From the NCBI GenBank assembly GCA_025453855.1, contig JALOPO010000084.1, positions 1 to 8,983 of the forward strand: a DNA stretch of 8,983 bases, written 5' to 3'. Below, one piece after another: positions 7,214 through 8,983 of this stretch (position 1 is its first letter; each line of letters starts with the position of its first letter). The DNA comes from Gemmatimonadaceae bacterium (GTDB lineage: Bacteria; Gemmatimonadota; Gemmatimonadetes; Gemmatimonadales; Gemmatimonadaceae). Below the pieces are notes generated by a model that did not search any database, was not told the origin of the DNA, and was given only the letters and a program-made list of their open reading frames with translations. The position numbers and the translations under genes are program-made.

Positions 7214-7362
7214 TGCAAGAAGAGTCCCTGTCGCCGGCCGCGATTGGGTGCCCGGGTTACCTTTCACCACGGAACGGACGCTGCGTGCGACATGCGCGCG
7301 CTGCGGGCATCGGGCGCGCCGCGCGCACCAGCCTCGTTCCCGTCGCACAGCCCCGAGGTCCC
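7214..7362. promoter_or_regulatory. Divergent intergenic region, presumed mrp and orphan promoters
   Basis: These 149 bases separate the mrp operon, reading left, from the 168-residue orphan gene, reading right, so promoters for both should lie here. I could not find a convincing -35/-10 pair on either strand. On the minus strand GTGGTGAAAGGTAACCC (complement of about 7255-7271) is less GC-rich and could hold a -10-like element, but this is weak. The part nearest mrpA (7213-7226) is one of the more AT-rich spots locally. GAGGT at 7355-7359 is a possible ribosome binding site for the rightward gene. Confidence 0.4.
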
Positions 7363-7869
7363 ATGGACGAGTCCGCGCACGGTCGCACGCCCACCATCGG
7401 CGCGCAGTGGGCAGGGGGCGGTGAGGCGCGCGCGCGCGCCGGGCTGCAGCGGCTCGTCGATCGTCTCGTGGCCGAACTGGCCCCGGAGCGCGGCGTCACG
7501 CGCGCCGAGCGCCCGGTCGCCGCCATCGAATGTCACCGCACCCCGCGTGGCTGCATCCTGCAGAGCGCCACCTCGGCGGTGAGCGTGAGCTGGTTCCCCG
7601 ATCGCGAGGAAGGGGGCACCGATGGCGAGCTGCACATCGCCTCGTGGCGCGGCACCCTCTCGCACCCGGCCGCCGCGCGACGCGTCGCCGGCGCGGTGCT
7701 CCTGCAGGAGCTCGTCCTCCGCCCCGAGTGCGGCATCGGCGACGCGTGGGCGTGGCGCGATGGGGAGGGGACGCTGCACGCCAACAGCGGGATGGTCGCG
7801 ATCTGCCGCGGCCTCCTTGCCACCGCGATGCACGAGGCCGCGGTCCCGACGACCGACGTGGCGAGCTGA
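7363..7869 (+). CDS. Hypothetical protein of unknown family, 168 residues
   Basis: I do not recognise this protein. The ATG at 7363 has GAGGT (7355-7359) just before it, a short spacing of about 3-4 bases. The in-frame extension further upstream (from 7213) looks noncoding and overlaps the mrp promoter region. The product has no signal peptide or membrane segment, so it is probably cytoplasmic. A polar N-terminus is followed by an amphipathic helix (about 20-40, RARAGLQRLVDRLVAEL). A beta-rich centre (SAVSVSWFPD, 71-80; GELHIASWRGTLSHP, 88-102) leads to a helix (AARRVAGAVLLQELVL, 104-119). There are four cysteines (57, 64, 123, 148), the first two in an ECHRTPRGC spacing. Codon use is typical of the window, which supports a real gene. 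It is divergent from the mrp operon and convergent with the DUF1996 gene. No function can be assigned. Confidence 0.7.
   Translation: MDESAHGRTPTIGAQWAGGGEARARAGLQRLVDRLVAELAPERGVTRAERPVAAIECHRTPRGCILQSATSAVSVSWFPDREEGGTDGELHIASWRGTLSHPAAARRVAGAVLLQELVLRPECGIGDAWAWRDGEGTLHANSGMVAICRGLLATAMHEAAVPTTDVAS
7426..7439. repeat. (GC)7 dinucleotide tract inside the orphan gene
   Basis: Fourteen bases of perfect GC repeat code for part of the Ala-Arg run EARARAG in the N-terminal helix of the orphan protein. A shorter (GC)6 tract is at 4804-4815 within mrpA, also coding for Arg-Ala repeats. Such tracts can slip in replication or adopt Z-DNA, but in DNA of this composition they may be incidental. Confidence 0.5.
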
Positions 7870-7879
7870 CGAGTCGCCG

Positions 7880-7908
7880 CGTCGCGCGCTCCGTGCCGGC
7901 GCGCGACG
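7880..7908. terminator. Candidate bidirectional hairpin between convergent genes
   Basis: A perfect 10-bp stem (CGTCGCGCGC at 7880-7889 pairing with GCGCGCGACG at 7899-7908) encloses the 9-base loop TCCGTGCCG. It sits in the middle of the 54-base gap between the stop codons of the orphan gene and the DUF1996 gene, where a shared terminator would be expected. Neither side has a T-run, so it is not a textbook intrinsic terminator. It might stop transcription weakly, protect 3' ends, or act together with Rho. Confidence 0.45.
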
Positions 7909-7923
7909 GCGCGAGCGCGATGG

Positions 7924-8983
7924 TCAGTGCGAGTGGTGCGCGGTGTTCGTGCCCGCGCTCCCGGCCGGACGACAGTAGGCCGCGCCGGCGGCCGAGGTGA
8001 TCGCCGGCCCGCCGGGGCAGAGCTCGCGATGCAGCGTCGTGGCGGCCACCGTCATCGGCCCCGTGTACTCGGGGCGGTAGCGCAGCGCGGGACCGGGATA
8101 CGGATTGCCGCCGTCGGGGCCACCGTTGGTCAGGTAGCCGAAGCCGCAGCCGTGCGGCTGCGTGTCGCGGAAGTTGACGCAGTTGGCGACCCAGTCGCGG
8201 ATCACCTCCGGCTTCCACGCCCCCCACCAGTCGGCGTGCGACGTGCTCCCCGGGTCGCGCGCCAGGCGACGGGTGACCGGATCCACGTCCGACGACAGGT
8301 ACCAGCCCGCCGTGCTCTCGCCCGGTTCGAGCGGATAGGCGATGAGGTACTCGATGTGCGGCACGATCGCGCGGCCGCCGCAGTCGCCCCACCACCAGCT
8401 CCCGACCGTCGGCAGTCCCCAGTTCGTCCACTGCGCGGGATCCTCCCCGTTCCAGCACATCGGGAACTTCACGTGCATCTCGAGCACGCGACGATTCGGG
8501 CGCGGCGTGCACACCGGGATCGTGTTCGCGGCCGGCGTGCGCGGCGTGCTGCGATACTGGTCGGTGCACTGGAAGGTGAAGTCGCTCGTCCCGGGCCCGA
8601 GCGTCCCCCCGCGGTCCCACGAGATCGCATGCACATCCTCGCCCCCCGACCGCGTGATCATCGCGGCCCGCTCCGGATACGGCTGCGACCGTCCCTGGCC
8701 GAGCCCGTAGCCCTTGTAGTAGACGATGATGCGCTCGGGGACGCGCACGCGCCCCTGCGCGTCGAAGAGCGCCGGTGCCCAGTAGCCGGTGCGGTTCAGC
8801 TCCATCCCGTTGCACGTGCCGCTCCCGCGATCGCGCAGCGACTCGTAGGTCGTGTAGGCGTTCGCGTCGGTGTTGCCGAAGAACATGTGCAGGTGCGCCG
8901 CGCCCGGCTGGTTCGGGTACAGCAGCGGATCGTCGTAGGCGAAGTGCGAGAATTCGCAGGCCGTGCGGAAGCTCCCCACGCCG
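7924..8983 (-). CDS. DUF1996 domain protein, N-terminus outside window
   Basis: The frame is open to the right edge and gives 352 residues ending with TGA (complement of 7924-7926). Its start, and any signal peptide, lie beyond 8983; the GTG at 8977-8979 falls inside the conserved domain and is not a plausible start. The DUF1996 (PF09362) pattern is clear: SHFAYDDPLLYPNQPGAAHL followed by HMFFGNT (residues 12-38 of the visible part), GTCNGMELNRTGYWAPALFD (55-74), VYYKGYG (87-93), HVKFPMCWNG (170-179), PHIEYLIAYP (208-217) and SHADWWGAWKPEVIRDWVANC (248-268, shown from the family's HADWW-type motif). Ten cysteines, an even number, fit disulfides in a secreted protein. The family is best known from secreted fungal proteins and occurs in some high-GC bacteria; its biochemical role is not established as far as I know. 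The conserved His pairs could bind metal or sugar, but this is a guess. The protein ends in AHHSH. Confidence 0.88.
   Translation of the reverse strand, partial: GVGSFRTACEFSHFAYDDPLLYPNQPGAAHLHMFFGNTDANAYTTYESLRDRGSGTCNGMELNRTGYWAPALFDAQGRVRVPERIIVYYKGYGLGQGRSQPYPERAAMITRSGGEDVHAISWDRGGTLGPGTSDFTFQCTDQYRSTPRTPAANTIPVCTPRPNRRVLEMHVKFPMCWNGEDPAQWTNWGLPTVGSWWWGDCGGRAIVPHIEYLIAYPLEPGESTAGWYLSSDVDPVTRRLARDPGSTSHADWWGAWKPEVIRDWVANCVNFRDTQPHGCGFGYLTNGGPDGGNPYPGPALRYRPEYTGPMTVAATTLHRELCPGGPAITSAAGAAYCRPAGSAGTNTAHHSH

Noticed and set aside
7264..7833. 189-residue minus-strand frame opposite the orphan gene
   Set aside because: This was the main competitor to the orphan call. Its product is Arg/Ala/Gly-rich without plausible strands or helices, while the plus-strand product has a more natural protein composition and a possible ribosome binding site. 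The choice is likely but not certain.
7496..8815. 439-residue minus-strand frame overlapping the DUF1996 gene and the orphan
   Set aside because: It is a shifted frame of the DUF1996 coding strand that continues antisense through the orphan gene. Its composition is low-complexity and it shows no motifs.
1..8983. CRISPR array, tRNA, rRNA, insertion sequence, attachment site
   Set aside because: I found no regularly spaced direct repeats, cloverleaf-like segments, terminal inverted repeats or transposase-like proteins anywhere in the window.

Overview
This is a high-GC bacterial window with six-frame-open coding DNA and dense gene packing. GC-rich codons, a fused MrpA/MrpB antiporter subunit and a secreted DUF1996 protein suggest a Gram-negative-type, probably environmental bacterium. 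Gemmatimonadota would be a plausible guess, but there is no rRNA, tRNA or ribosomal protein gene to anchor a taxonomic call, so this is inference only. I see no transposase, CRISPR array, phage gene, tRNA or rRNA.

Layout. (1) Positions 1-1306, plus strand: the end of a universal stress protein gene cut by the left edge, then a classical short-chain dehydrogenase/reductase (SDR) gene. (2) Positions 1260-7213, minus strand: a complete six-gene mrp (also mnh/pha/sha) operon, transcribed right to left in the order mrpA(+B fused), C, D, E, F, G. It encodes a multisubunit Na+(K+)/H+ antiporter of the group 2 layout, in which MrpA and MrpB are one polypeptide. Each of the first four junctions is a 4-base ATGA stop/start overlap, and the last has a 3-base gap, so the subunits are very likely translationally coupled. 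The 3' end of mrpG overlaps the 3' end of the SDR gene by 47 bases in antisense. (3) Positions 7214-7362: a divergent intergenic region that should hold the mrp promoter and that of the next gene. (4) Positions 7363-7869, plus strand: a 168-residue soluble protein of unknown family. (5) Positions 7870-7923: a short convergent gap with a 10-bp GC-rich hairpin. (6) Positions 7924-8983, minus strand: the C-terminal 352 residues of a DUF1996 protein whose N-terminus lies beyond the right edge.

How the genes work together. The six Mrp subunits form one membrane complex that exchanges cytoplasmic Na+ (or K+) for external protons, giving alkali and salt tolerance. The stress protein next to it fits a stress theme, but the SDR, the orphan and the DUF1996 protein have no demonstrable link to it. 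I do not see convincing evidence of a new biological system. The most worthwhile unknown is the orphan gene divergent from mrp.
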